64,000 nt of DNA from CBDTTM01 sp965363355 (GCA_965363355.1 CBDTTM010000001.1:6552-70551); one strand, 5' to 3'; counted from the first letter of the stretch, positions 17,921-28,524 are shown. Made by a program: numbers and translations. Notes: generated from the sequence alone by a model not told the origin.

Positions 17921-18251
17921 TGTGGATATTTTCGTCTTTTTTATCTTTTCTCTATAAATATTGTTGATAACTTCCCTCTATTTTGGTAATATAACTTTAG
18001 CTACTTATCCACATTTCCACATAAGTCTATGGATTTATACCCATTTTCTTAAGTTTATTAACAATATAGTCCACTTATACACATATTTATCCACAAAGAT
18101 GTAAATTGCAAATATGCCACTGTATACAAAGCCTCGAGAATATTTTAGTTTTTCGATTTTGTATTTTTTTTCGCCTTTTTACCTTTTCCACTGAATAAAG
18201 ATATCCACAGTTGTGCATAAAATTGTGGATATCTTATCCAGGTGTTGATAA
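17921..18251. other. oriC: oriC, first DnaA-box cluster (rpmH-dnaA intergenic)
   Basis: AT-rich DNA with many DnaA boxes: TTATCCACA at 18005-18013 and 18087-18095, TTATACACA at 18075-18083 and ATATCCACA at 18201-18209. Inverted copies are at 17921-17929, 17962-17970, 18212-18220, 18224-18232 and 18243-18251. The last ones sit just before dnaA, consistent with autoregulation of dnaA. The layout matches the incAB half of the B. subtilis origin. Confidence 0.92.
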
Positions 18252-18289
18252 TTATTGTTCATATCTTATTTTCAGAAAGGATTTTTTTA

Positions 18290-19714
18290 ATGGATCAGAC
18301 TCAATTAAAGGCCACGTGGGAGCAGATTCTAAAAAAACTAGAAGATTCTCTCTCACAAATCGTATGCGAAAATTGGCTAAAGCCACTCATCCCCGTTTCG
18401 CTGACACCAACCACTTTAGAAATAGGCACTCCGACCGATTTTTCTAAAGAGTGGATTGAAACTCATTATATTCCTTTCATCATCGACGCCAGTTATGAAG
18501 TCACCCAGGCAAAACTTGAAATACGAATTACCAGTCTGCATATAGAAAATGAAAACAGTGCTGCACCTATTCCTCAGACCAGTGCTGCAACAGTTGTGCC
18601 CGAAGCGCAGCTGCCGATGCAGGCAACATTACTCGATGAACAGACCAATTTTCGTGCCCCTACTCCATCGCCTATTGTTCCTGGAGACCCTTCCTCTTTG
18701 AACCCTAAATATGTCTTTGAGACGTTTGTCACAGGAAATTCCAACCGATTTGCTCATGCAGCAGCACTAGCTGTAGCTGAATCACCAGCAAGAGTTTATA
18801 ACCCGTTTTTTATGTATGGCGGCGTTGGCCTCGGAAAAACTCATCTCATGCATGCAATCGGACATAAAATTTTACAAAATCATCCAGAAATGCGCGTTCT
18901 TTACATATCAAGCGAAAAGTTTACCAATGAATTGATCAATTCGATTCGTGATGGTAAACCAGAAGCATTCCGACAAAAATATCGGAATATTGATGTTCTT
19001 CTCGTTGATGATATTCAATTCTTATCGAAAAAAGAACATACGCAAGAAGAATTTTTTCATACATTCAACACCTTGCACGATGCAAATAAACAAATCATCA
19101 TTTCAAGCGATCGTCATCCTCGAGAAATCCAAACTCTTGAAGACCGCCTCCGTTCCCGTTTTGAATGGGGCCTCATCACAGACATCCAAGCTCCGGATCT
19201 GGAAACGCGTATCGCTATTCTTCGTAAAAAAGCATTGCTTGAAAATCTCAATGTTCCAAATGATGTCATGGTTTATATTGCCAGCCGCATCGATAACAAT
19301 ATTCGAGAACTCGAAGGTGCTTTGACTAGAGTCGTTGCCTTTGCTTCGCTGAATAACCAAGTGATAACGAATGAACTAGCAGCCGCTGCCCTAAAAGATG
19401 TTTTCCCGACGGGCAAGACAAAACAGATCACACTTGAATTGATCCAAGAAATCGTCGCATCCTATTTCAAGATTAAAGTCGACGAGTTATTGGTAAAAAA
19501 GCGGACGAGAAATTTGGCATTTCCTCGACAGATTGCGATGTATCTATGCCGAGAACTCACAGATACATCTTTGCCTAGAATAGGAGAGATGTTTGGTGGG
19601 AGAGATCATACAACTGTCATCCATGCTCATGACAAAATCAGTCGCGAACGCAATGAAGATATGAAGCTCAACAATATCATCAAAGAACTTATCCAACGAA
19701 TTGAAAGTATGTAG
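18290..19714 (+). CDS. dnaA: Chromosomal replication initiator DnaA
   Basis: A 474-residue AAA+ initiator that binds DnaA boxes and opens the origin. The N-terminal interaction domain is followed by a low-complexity linker (about 85-140). The AAA+ domain has [15 protein letters not shown], Walker [10 protein letters not shown] and the sensor elements. The C-terminal DNA-binding domain carries [11 protein letters not shown]. The start at 18290 was chosen for the GAAAGGA ribosome site and homology ([14 protein letters not shown]); the open frame upstream runs through DnaA boxes. It has box clusters on both sides. Confidence 0.98.
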   Translation: MDQTQLKATWEQILKKLEDSLSQIVCENWLKPLIPVSLTPTTLEIGTPTDFSKEWIETHYIPFIIDASYEVTQAKLEIRITSLHIENENSAAPIPQTSAATVVPEAQLPMQATLLDEQTNFRAPTPSPIVPGDPSSLNPKYVFETFVTGNSNRFAHAAALAVAESPARVYNPFFMYGGVGLGKTHLMHAIGHKILQNHPEMRVLYISSEKFTNELINSIRDGKPEAFRQKYRNIDVLLVDDIQFLSKKEHTQEEFFHTFNTLHDANKQIIISSDRHPREIQTLEDRLRSRFEWGLITDIQAPDLETRIAILRKKALLENLNVPNDVMVYIASRIDNNIRELEGALTRVVAFASLNNQVITNELAAAALKDVFPTGKTKQITLELIQEIVASYFKIKVDELLVKKRTRNLAFPRQIAMYLCRELTDTSLPRIGEMFGGRDHTTVIHAHDKISRERNEDMKLNNIIKELIQRIESM

Positions 19715-19724
19715 TGAACAAAGC

Positions 19725-19930
19725 TGTGTATAACTATGTATTTTTCCTGTAGATGAATTGTGGGTAAGATTTATCCCTAAAAATTATGTGGATATGTGGA
19801 TAACTCGACTATTATTTATAAACATGTTATTCACCACGATAATGTTGATAACTTACCGTTTAACAGTAGTTATCAACATTTCCACAGTCCCTACGACTAT
19901 TACGACTATTTTTTTATATATATTTAAAAC
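19725..19930. other. oriC: oriC, second DnaA-box cluster and unwinding element (dnaA-dnaN intergenic)
   Basis: Inverted boxes lie at 19725-19733, 19759-19767, 19787-19795, 19795-19803 and 19843-19851, with a forward TTATCAACA at 19870-19878. This box is followed by a short C-rich spacer and CTACGACTATTACGACTAT (19891-19909). Read on the other strand, that is a string of DnaA-trio-like triplets, and it runs into a pure A/T tract (19910-19930). The order box, GC spacer, trios, AT tract reproduces the basal unwinding system of B. subtilis incC. Confidence 0.92.
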
Positions 19931-19959
19931 AGTAATACTAAAGAAGAGGTGTGCACAAA

Positions 19960-21072
19960 TTGAAATTTACCTGCACAAAAAGCGAATTAGTCCAAGCAGT
20001 GCAAATTGTATCCAAAGCTGTTTCGAGCAAACCACAAATGCCAATTTTATCGGGAATATATCTAAACGCCTATGATAATACGCTTGAATTACAGGCAACA
20101 GATTATGAAATAGGCATTACTTGCAAAATTGAAGCGCAAATCGATGAACCAGGAACCATTGTCTTGTCGGGTCGTTATTTTCAAGAAGTCGTCAGACGAC
20201 TTCCTGGCGAAAATATCTCTTTGGAATTCAATCGATCAGAGCAGACGGTTCGAATTATTTCAGATTCTGCTAATTTTAATCTTTTGAGCTTACCGGCAAA
20301 TGAATTTCCTGTAATAAAAGAACTTTCAGGAAATACAACCTTCACAATTCGAGACAATATCTTTCGCGATCTTATTAAAAAAACAGTTTTTGCTTGTTCA
20401 GCTGATGAATCGCGTCCGATCTTTACAGGTTGTTTGCTTGAAGTCCATGGATCGGATATGATCATGGCTGCGACAAATACACATCGTCTTTCTGTAAAAC
20501 GCGAAATCCTCGATGATTTTACGGGAAATATAAAAATTATCATTCCTTCAAAAATCCTAAATGAATTGCTCAGAATTATGACTTCAGAAATTCCGACAAA
20601 TGTTACTGTCAATTGCAGTTATAATCAAATCAGTTTTGCTTTTGACAATGTTTATGTGACATCACGTCTGATTGAAGGTCAATTTCCAGATTATACAAGA
20701 GTAATTCCTCCGCAATTTGCGACAAAGATTCAGATTGGCACACATGCTTTTCAATCTGCAGTTGATCGTGTATCGTTGATTTCTCGATCGGGTGATTATA
20801 ATATCATTCGATTGGATTTTAAAAACAATCAAGTGTGCATAACTTCAAATAATCCGGATATCGGTAAAGCCGAAGAGACAGTAGAGGCTTCGATAGAAGG
20901 CCCTGAACTCGATATTGCTTTTAATGCAAAATATGTTACAGATGTATTGAAATGCCTTGAAGGGGACGTATTCTCCTTTTCTTTTAATCAGTCTTTAAGT
21001 CCGGCGGCAATGAGACCGATTAATGATGATAATTTCACTTATATCGTGACTCCTGTACGAACAGCGCATTGA
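19960..21072 (+). CDS. dnaN: DNA polymerase III beta subunit (sliding clamp)
   Basis: A 370-residue ring-forming processivity clamp. Three repeated clamp folds are visible, ending in MRPINDDNFTYIVTPVRT, the conserved C-terminus (family M-P-x-R/H-type ending). The start is placed at the TTG at 19960, giving MKFTCTKSELVQAVQ like B. subtilis MKFTIQKDRLVESVQ, 10 nt from AAGAAGAGG. A GTG at 19951 lies one base from that ribosome site and is unlikely. A hairpin terminator follows the gene. Confidence 0.97.
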   Translation: MKFTCTKSELVQAVQIVSKAVSSKPQMPILSGIYLNAYDNTLELQATDYEIGITCKIEAQIDEPGTIVLSGRYFQEVVRRLPGENISLEFNRSEQTVRIISDSANFNLLSLPANEFPVIKELSGNTTFTIRDNIFRDLIKKTVFACSADESRPIFTGCLLEVHGSDMIMAATNTHRLSVKREILDDFTGNIKIIIPSKILNELLRIMTSEIPTNVTVNCSYNQISFAFDNVYVTSRLIEGQFPDYTRVIPPQFATKIQIGTHAFQSAVDRVSLISRSGDYNIIRLDFKNNQVCITSNNPDIGKAEETVEASIEGPELDIAFNAKYVTDVLKCLEGDVFSFSFNQSLSPAAMRPINDDNFTYIVTPVRTAH

Positions 21073-21102
21073 CAGGGACATAAAAAATAATTGCAATAAT
21101 TC

Positions 21103-21135
21103 ATTAGGGACTGTATATAGCAGTCCCTAATATTT
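21103..21135 (+). terminator. Terminator-like hairpin after dnaN
   Basis: TTAGGGACTG (21104-21113) and CAGTCCCTAA (21121-21130) form a 10-bp stem with a 7-nt loop and a T-rich tail. It may cut dnaA-dnaN transcription off from the S4-recF-gyrB group. Confidence 0.75.
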
Positions 21136-21166
21136 TATTTGAAAATGAAATATTTAGGAGGATAAT

Positions 21167-21388
21167 ATGAAAATTATAGAAATAAACACAGATACAATAC
21201 AACTTGATCAACTTTTAAAATGGGGTGGAATCATCAATTCTGGCGGGCAGATGAAATTTTTGATCGAGGAAGAAAAAGTCAAATTGAATGGAGAAATCGT
21301 AACGGCTAAACGTAAAAAAATTGTTCCTGGGGACATTGTTGAAGTAGCGGATCAAGGTGTTTGGCAAGTGCAAAAACAAGGTGATTAA
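21167..21388 (+). CDS. yaaA: S4-domain RNA-binding protein (YaaA/RlbA-like)
   Basis: A 73-residue protein that is essentially one S4 domain (QLDQLLKWGGIINSGGQMKF, VKLNGEIVTAKRKKI, GDIVEV). It is the small gene between dnaN and recF in Firmicutes, thought to act in ribosome biogenesis. AGGAGG precedes the ATG. It lies two bases before recF. Confidence 0.93.
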   Translation: MKIIEINTDTIQLDQLLKWGGIINSGGQMKFLIEEEKVKLNGEIVTAKRKKIVPGDIVEVADQGVWQVQKQGD

Positions 21389-21390
21389 AA

Positions 21391-22488
21391 ATGAAAGTTA
21401 AAACCTTGACTTTACGTGATTATCGGAATTATGCTAGTCTTTTTTTGGAGTTTTCACCCAATATAAATATTTTTCTTGGTTCGAACGCGCAAGGAAAAAC
21501 CAATATTATAGAAGCTCTTTATTATGGTGCTATGGGAAGATCTCATCGAACAAATACAGATGGAGATCTTATTCGCTGGAACGCAGAAGAAGCTTCTGTA
21601 AAAATCGAATACGACCGCTTGGAAGTACTCAATCAGCTGCAATTTCAGTTCAGTCGCGAAAAACGTCGTAAGATATCTGCGAATGGACAAAACATTCGAT
21701 TAAAAGAACTTATTGGCATGATAAATGCGGTTTTGTTTTCCCCCGAGGATCTTTTCCTCATCAAGGGAGCTCCTTCGGGCCGCAGACATTTTCTTGATGC
21801 AGAAATAAGCCAGGCAAGCCCAGCTTATTATCATGAATTAGCTAAATACACGCGCATTGTCACACAAAGGAATACCTTGCTCAAAAAAATTCGTGAACGC
21901 AAAGCTAAGCCAGAACTTTTGGATAGCTGGGATCCACAGCTAGCACTGTCTGCTTCACGGCTTGTCGCGAAAAGACAGTCCGCTGTAAAAAAATTGAGTA
22001 TGTTAGCCAATTTGATGCATCGGCGTATATCGAAAAATGAAGAGAGTTTAAGTGTGCATTATGAAGTGAATGGATTGGAAAATGTGACAGAAGATTTGCT
22101 TTCATGGTATAATGATACCTTAAGGGAGTTTCGCCAAAATGATATTTTGCGCGGGTCCACGAGTGTTGGGCCACATCGAGATGATCTTGTTTTAGAAGTA
22201 AATGGTATTAACCTGAGAACCTTTGGTTCGCAGGGGCAGCAGAGGACAGGTGTTTTAGCCTTAAAACTAGCTGAGTTAGAATTCATCAAATCAGAGCAAG
22301 GGGAATATCCTATATTGCTTTTGGATGATGTGATGAGCGAGCTTGATGCCAAACGCAGAGAACAACTTTTACTGTTTATAAACCAAGAGAGGATACAGAC
22401 TATCATTACAGCAACAGATGAGGCGTATTTCCCACAGATAAGGATTGGTCGGTATTATCGTGTAGAAGCTGGCCGTATAGTGGGGTGA
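21391..22488 (+). CDS. recF: DNA replication and repair protein RecF
   Basis: A 365-residue SMC-like ATPase acting with RecO and RecR to load RecA at gaps. Walker A is GSNAQGKTNIIEALYY near residue 31, the signature region GSQGQQRTGVLALKLAE is near 276, and Walker B LLLDDVMSELD is near 312. It has the normal family length. It overlaps neither neighbour but is spaced by only two to five bases, consistent with cotranscription. Confidence 0.97.
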   Translation: MKVKTLTLRDYRNYASLFLEFSPNINIFLGSNAQGKTNIIEALYYGAMGRSHRTNTDGDLIRWNAEEASVKIEYDRLEVLNQLQFQFSREKRRKISANGQNIRLKELIGMINAVLFSPEDLFLIKGAPSGRRHFLDAEISQASPAYYHELAKYTRIVTQRNTLLKKIRERKAKPELLDSWDPQLALSASRLVAKRQSAVKKLSMLANLMHRRISKNEESLSVHYEVNGLENVTEDLLSWYNDTLREFRQNDILRGSTSVGPHRDDLVLEVNGINLRTFGSQGQQRTGVLALKLAELEFIKSEQGEYPILLLDDVMSELDAKRREQLLLFINQERIQTIITATDEAYFPQIRIGRYYRVEAGRIVG

Positions 22489-22492
22489 TTAT

Positions 22493-23413
22493 TTGGCAGC
22501 TGCCAGGGGTAAAGCTAGATTTGAACGAGTACAAGAGATTATTCCTAAAATGATCCATTCTCTGGGCATGAATAATAAGTATAAGGTCCAGCTGATTTTT
22601 TTCTATTGGAAAAAAATTGTTGGGGAAACGATTGCAGCTCAGGCATTTCCGGCAAATGTTTCTTATGGAGTATTGACACTTACGGCTAAAAATTCGGTTT
22701 GGGCCAATAATCTTATGATGATGAAAATCGATTTGATCAGCAAAATAAATCGTTTTATTGGAGATACGATTATTAAGGATATTCGTTTTCGTGGTTATTC
22801 GTGGCAGGACAAAGAAGAAAATGCCATCGGTGAACCGGAAAATGAAAAACAGGATTTAGGTCGAATTTTACGTAAGATTCCTTTAGTAGTTACGGATATC
22901 CAAAAGGCGGAGGAGCAATGTGCTGCAGTTAAAGACCAGGAATTGAAGCAGCAGTTGATTCGTCTTTATCAAAAAAATATAAAGCTAAAAAAAATGGAAG
23001 AAAATAAAGGTTGGCAGCCTTGTAAAAAATGCGGCGTCCTTTGTCCGCCATCCATTGTTTATTGTGCTGTTTGTGAGCGGGAAGAAAGGCAGAAAACCGA
23101 AGCTGAAATTCGTGAAATGCTTGCAGCTATGCCTTGGGCGCGTTACGCAGACATTCATAAATATATTGAATGCAGTGCAGCCATGGTCAATCAGCAGAGA
23201 GTCAAGATGTTGATGAAAACAGCATCTAAGGTAGATCCGGAAAAGCCTGACAGCTTAGCAGCAAAAACATTAGTCATGCTGTATCGCTGCGTGCCACCTG
23301 ATCAGCTCACCGATGAAATCATGAGTAAGACATTACATCGGTTGCGCAATGATCTTCGGCAGCAAATCTTTAAAAAAAATACGAAAAAGTATGCAAAAAA
23401 GCAAAAGAAATGA
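22493..23413 (+). CDS. DUF721 (DciA-like) protein with a zinc ribbon
   Basis: A 306-residue protein. The first 110 residues are a DUF721/DciA domain (FFYWKKIVGETIAAQAFP, VLTLTAKNSVWANNLMMMK). DciA proteins in other bacteria help load the replicative helicase DnaB. After a charged linker there is a four-Cys zinc ribbon (CKKCGVLCPPSIVYCAVC) and a helical basic C-terminus rich in Lys. It starts at a TTG four bases after recF. Its place between recF and gyrB at oriC supports a replication role, but helicase loading is inferred. Confidence 0.82.
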   Translation: MAAARGKARFERVQEIIPKMIHSLGMNNKYKVQLIFFYWKKIVGETIAAQAFPANVSYGVLTLTAKNSVWANNLMMMKIDLISKINRFIGDTIIKDIRFRGYSWQDKEENAIGEPENEKQDLGRILRKIPLVVTDIQKAEEQCAAVKDQELKQQLIRLYQKNIKLKKMEENKGWQPCKKCGVLCPPSIVYCAVCEREERQKTEAEIREMLAAMPWARYADIHKYIECSAAMVNQQRVKMLMKTASKVDPEKPDSLAAKTLVMLYRCVPPDQLTDEIMSKTLHRLRNDLRQQIFKKNTKKYAKKQKK

Positions 23414-23423
23414 GGGTGATACC

Positions 23424-23699
23424 GTGTTTCTGCACTTAGGCGGCGATAGGGCCATAGCGATAGAGGATATCATTTCCATAGGTGAATGCAGTTCTTTTCG
23501 ATTGGATTCGGCAAAAAAAGCGGATATCAATCGAGAATTTTTAGAGAAGATGCGCAGCGACGGCAAAGTGATCGATGCTTCGGAAAAAGAGCCTAAATCC
23601 TTTGTAGTTACAGCTGATAAGGTTTATCTGTCATCCATCTCTTCTATTACGTTGAAGAGGCGGGCTGCCATGATATTTGATATAGATGTTAAGAAATGA
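23424..23699 (+). CDS. remB: RemB/RemA-family regulator (DUF370)
   Basis: A 91-residue protein beginning MFLHLGGDRAIAIEDIISIG, the recognisable start of the RemB (YaaB) branch of the DUF370 family. RemA relatives are DNA-binding matrix regulators in Bacillus; RemB is the copy next to gyrB. The GTG at 23424 has GAGGG upstream. The frame is open upstream into the DUF721 gene but without homology. Confidence 0.88.
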   Translation: MFLHLGGDRAIAIEDIISIGECSSFRLDSAKKADINREFLEKMRSDGKVIDASEKEPKSFVVTADKVYLSSISSITLKRRAAMIFDIDVKK

Positions 23700-23702
23700 T
23701 GA

Positions 23703-25727
<2,025 letters not shown>

Positions 25728-25743
25728 TCAAAATTTTATGAAT

Positions 25744-25783
25744 AAAAATCCCTGGTATATGTGAATATACCAGGGATTTTTGT
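25744..25783 (+). terminator. Terminator of the gyrB transcript
   Basis: The stem AATCCCTGGTATAT/ATATACCAGGGATT with a short loop and a run of five T begins 17 bp after the gyrB stop. Confidence 0.92.
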
Positions 25784-25797
25784 TTATAAAACATTAA

Positions 25798-25826
25798 TTG
25801 ACAATTTGTCTTTTGAATGATATCAT
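25798..25826 (+). promoter_or_regulatory. Promoter of the Mn riboswitch-terC-htpX operon
   Basis: TTGACA (25798-25803), a 17-bp spacer and TATCAT (25821-25826). Confidence 0.8.
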
Positions 25827-25856
25827 TAGCTCATAGATATAAAGAGATTTATTTCC

Positions 25857-25985
25857 TACAAGGGGAGTAGCTGAACGGCCGGTACACCGTCATCCCGAGT
25901 GAGAGCTCCGGTTCGGCCGACATGGATTTGTAAGCGAGACTTTGTTTTGTCTGGTGTTTTATCAGGCGGGGCAAGGTCTTTTTAT
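25857..25985 (+). ncRNA. yybP-ykoY (manganese) riboswitch
   Basis: The class signatures are present: GGGGAGTAGC near 25862, the CCGTCATCCCGAGTGAGAGC region and GCGAGACTTTG near 25933. ACAAGG (25857-25862) can pair with CTTTGT (25940-25945) to close P1. The downstream CAAGGTCT followed by T5 can instead pair with AGACTTTG to make a terminator. Metal-stabilised P1 would therefore prevent termination, an ON switch. The next gene is a TerC-family exporter, the classic partner. Confidence 0.93.
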
Positions 25986-26015
25986 ATTAAATAAAAACAA
26001 GGAAGGCGGTATGAA

Positions 26016-26729
26016 ATGGAAGGTATGTTTTCAATGGAATGGATCATGGCGTTAGGCAGTATAACATTCCTCAACATTCTCCTAAGCGGCGATAATGCGA
26101 TTTTGATTGCCTTAGCTTGTAAAAATTTACCTGATAAACAGAAATTTAAAGCGATGATGATTGGTGGTTTGGCAGCTGTACTCATTCGTGTCGTACTCAC
26201 GCTATTTGCCACAAGTTTGCTAGCAATTCCCTATTTTGAGTTTATTGGAGGTCTAGCACTTCTCTATATAGCGGTCAACTTATTGACCGATCATGGTGAT
26301 GGTGATGGCGGCAGTGATAAATCTAGGTCGACCACCTTGTCTTCGGCAATAAAAACAATTTTGATTGCTGATTTGATCATGAGTATTGATAATATTTTGG
26401 GTTTGGCAGGTGTTGCTAATACGGTGAGCCAAGGTCAGTGGAGCCTGATTATTTGTGGTTTATTGATCAGTATCCCCATCGTTCTTTTCGGGGCACAGAT
26501 TTTTATGTTGATTATTCAAAGATTTTCTTTCATCATATACTTAGGTGCTGGGATACTGGCATTCACAGCTGGAAAAATGGTCGTCATGGACCATGCTTTA
26601 GGGGTCTATTTCGCTCCGGTAGCTGGATTTGTTGAGGGAATATTAGTTTTGCTTGTTCTGACGGTTGGTTGGTATATCAATCGAAAGAATGCACTTGCTT
26701 ATCAAAAAGAAAATATAGATGATAAATAA
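26016..26729 (+). CDS. TerC-family membrane protein, probable Mn2+ exporter
   Basis: A 237-residue integral membrane protein with about seven hydrophobic segments. Both halves carry acidic metal-binding motifs of the TerC/YjbE family: LSGDNAILIALA near residue 23 and MSIDNILGLAG near 125. Members under yybP-ykoY control export manganese, in some cases to load exoenzymes. GGAAGG precedes the ATG at 26016. The gap to htpX is only 21 bp without a terminator, so both genes should respond to the riboswitch. Confidence 0.92.
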   Translation: MEGMFSMEWIMALGSITFLNILLSGDNAILIALACKNLPDKQKFKAMMIGGLAAVLIRVVLTLFATSLLAIPYFEFIGGLALLYIAVNLLTDHGDGDGGSDKSRSTTLSSAIKTILIADLIMSIDNILGLAGVANTVSQGQWSLIICGLLISIPIVLFGAQIFMLIIQRFSFIIYLGAGILAFTAGKMVVMDHALGVYFAPVAGFVEGILVLLVLTVGWYINRKNALAYQKENIDDK

Positions 26730-26750
26730 TGGAATTTGGGAGGAATTGAA

Positions 26751-27608
26751 ATGAATACATTAAAAACAGCGGTGCTTATGGCTCTTTTGACAGGGATATT
26801 GGTCGCTGTCGGCGGAGTTTTTGGTGGACGTGGTGGCGCGACCATTATGTTAATGGTTTCTTTAGGAATAAACTTCTTTTCGTATTGGTATAGCGATTCC
26901 ATCGTATTAAAAGCATATGATGCAAGAGAAGTGACGCCAACTCAAGCACCTGATTTATATCGAATGGTTGAAAATTTGGCTGGCAATGCGGATTTGCCGA
27001 TGCCAAAAGTGTATATCATAGATACAGATGTTCCAAATGCTTTTGCTACAGGGAGAAATCCTGCTCATGCTGTCGTTGTGGTGACTACTGGGATCATGAA
27101 GACATTGCAGTATGATGAGTTAGCTGGTGTAGTGGCTCATGAACTGTCGCATATCAAGCATAGGGACACACTTATTAGCACTATCGTAGCTTCGATTGCC
27201 GGGGTCATTTCTTGGATAGGCAATATGGCACAGTGGGCAGCTATATTTGGTATGGGAAGAAATGAGAATGAAGAAGAAGGCGGCGGCATGCTTGGCATGC
27301 TCTTTACGATCATCGTGGCTCCGTTGGCAGCCATGCTCATACAGATGGCTATTTCTCGTTCGCGTGAATTTGAGGCTGATGCGAGTGGTGGTAAGATTTG
27401 CGGTAATCCATTGGCTTTAGCTTCTGCTTTGGAAAAAATCGAGTATTATGCAAAAAATGCAGTGATGCAGCAAGCGACGCCATCAACGGCACATTTGTTC
27501 ATCATTAATCCACTGGCTGGATCCGGCAAGAAAATCATGAATCTTTTCAGCACACATCCTTTGACGGCAGAGAGAATTGCCCGTTTAAAGCAGCAGGCCA
27601 ATGCCTGA
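26751..27608 (+). CDS. htpX: Zinc metalloprotease HtpX
   Basis: A 285-residue M48 membrane protease for quality control of inner-membrane proteins. Two N-terminal hydrophobic segments precede the active-site motif HELSHIKH (residue about 128) and the third zinc ligand region SREFEADASGG. The start at 26751 (MNTLKTAVLMALL) has GGGAGG upstream. It appears to be cotranscribed with terC and hence under the Mn riboswitch. A bidirectional terminator follows. Confidence 0.95.
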   Translation: MNTLKTAVLMALLTGILVAVGGVFGGRGGATIMLMVSLGINFFSYWYSDSIVLKAYDAREVTPTQAPDLYRMVENLAGNADLPMPKVYIIDTDVPNAFATGRNPAHAVVVVTTGIMKTLQYDELAGVVAHELSHIKHRDTLISTIVASIAGVISWIGNMAQWAAIFGMGRNENEEEGGGMLGMLFTIIVAPLAAMLIQMAISRSREFEADASGGKICGNPLALASALEKIEYYAKNAVMQQATPSTAHLFIINPLAGSGKKIMNLFSTHPLTAERIARLKQQANA

Positions 27609-27617
27609 TAAATAGTT

Positions 27618-27659
27618 AAAAAAAGAGGAGAAAACCATAGCGGTTTTCTCCTCTTTTTA
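27618..27659. terminator. Bidirectional terminator
   Basis: The stem AGAGGAGAAAACC/GGTTTTCTCCTCT is flanked by A and T runs, between convergent htpX and the guanylate-kinase-like gene. Confidence 0.9.
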
Positions 27660-27678
27660 ATGTTGCCTTTATGCAACA

Positions 27679-28233
27679 TTAGAATTTTCGTCGTTCCATT
27701 AACCCCATCAATGCGAGTATCTGATTGAGGGCAACATCTGGGACGCTGATGTTTTTTACAACATGCGTCGAGAGTTTCCAAGAATCAAATTCTCCATTAT
27801 TTTCGGCATATTCAAGATGATACTTGATTTCGTCATTGCTTTCATTGAGCTTAAGCATACGCTCGATCAATGTGACGTAATCTACCATGATATAAATCGA
27901 TTCAATACGGGATGTAAGTATTTTTTGCAGCTGTTTTAAACCATTTGCTTCTAAGAGTACCAGGCTGATCTGATGATTAGCCAATGCGTAGAGGACATCT
28001 TCTTTGGCTAGGCCGTAATATTCTCCACGATAGGTAACTTTTTCAATCAATGAAAGCTTAAAAAAATCTTCGCGGCTCACATGCTTATAAAAAGGCGTGC
28101 GGTCATTCGTTTCAATCGGTGCGCGTGTTGTATAACTAGGAATGTAATGGATTCCTAGCGCCTGCAGCTTTTGGGCAAAAAAACGCTTGCCTGCAGCATG
28201 AGGTCCGATGAATGCATAGATTTTATTTGCCAT
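27679..28233 (-). CDS. Guanylate-kinase-like protein with an altered P-loop
   Basis: A 184-residue P-loop protein with guanylate kinase features: an N-terminal nucleotide loop, the YTTRAP element (Gmk S-x-TTR-x-P; here SYTTRAPIETND) and the YYGL segment before EDVLYAL. The P-loop reads GPHAAGKR, with His and Ala in place of the usual Ser/Gly and Arg in place of the Ser/Thr that coordinates magnesium. Catalysis may therefore be impaired or altered. A separate canonical gmk presumably exists elsewhere. The start at 28233 has GGAG upstream. It may be a regulatory or degenerate paralogue. Confidence 0.7.
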   Translation of the reverse strand: MANKIYAFIGPHAAGKRFFAQKLQALGIHYIPSYTTRAPIETNDRTPFYKHVSREDFFKLSLIEKVTYRGEYYGLAKEDVLYALANHQISLVLLEANGLKQLQKILTSRIESIYIMVDYVTLIERMLKLNESNDEIKYHLEYAENNGEFDSWKLSTHVVKNISVPDVALNQILALMGLMERRKF

Positions 28234-28331
28234 AAAACCACTCCTGCTCCCGTGCATTTTTATTTCCCGAGCATTTACCAATATATTTATTTTAACATAA
28301 ATCAGATTCTTTATAAATAGGTAATATGAAG

Positions 28332-28422
28332 AAAAAAACAGAAGCGAGAGCTTCCGATCGCCCTCGCTTCTGCCGCCTCTACCTTACCTTTGCCACCTAC
28401 TACAAAATGTAGTAGTTCCCCA
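28332..28422 (-). ncRNA. Candidate small RNA of about 90 nt
   Basis: No reading frame is supported here, but a promoter-like TTGCCA-17-TATCCT (28429-28457) faces two strong hairpins. These are CTACTAC-N5-GTAGTAG (28397-28415) and CAGAAGCGAG/CTCGCTTCTG (28339-28372), the latter followed by seven U. Between them is an unpaired purine-rich stretch. It is insulated from tRNA-Pro by that gene's own terminator. No known RNA family was recognised. Confidence 0.5.
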
Positions 28423-28428
28423 AACAGT

Positions 28429-28457
28429 AGGATACACCTTTTATATTATTTTGGCAA
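28429..28457 (-). promoter_or_regulatory. Promoter-like element of the candidate small RNA
   Basis: Minus strand TTGCCA (28452-28457), a 17-bp spacer and TATCCT (28429-28434). Confidence 0.45.
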
Positions 28458-28480
28458 TAGGTAAAATAAATTTTTGCAAA

Positions 28481-28508
28481 AAAAAAACATTCCCAAAAGG
28501 AATGTTTT
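28481..28508 (-). terminator. Terminator of tRNA-Pro
   Basis: Minus-strand AAAACATTCC/GGAATGTTTT with a long U run begins 17 bases after the CCA end of the tRNA. Confidence 0.85.
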
Positions 28509-28524
28509 ACTTTTTTAGAAAAAA

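Noticed and set aside
17898..17942. Hairpin AGACGAA ... TTCGTCT with a T run upstream of dnaA
   Set aside because: The 29-base loop contains a DnaA box and the stem is short; no transcript is expected to end there.
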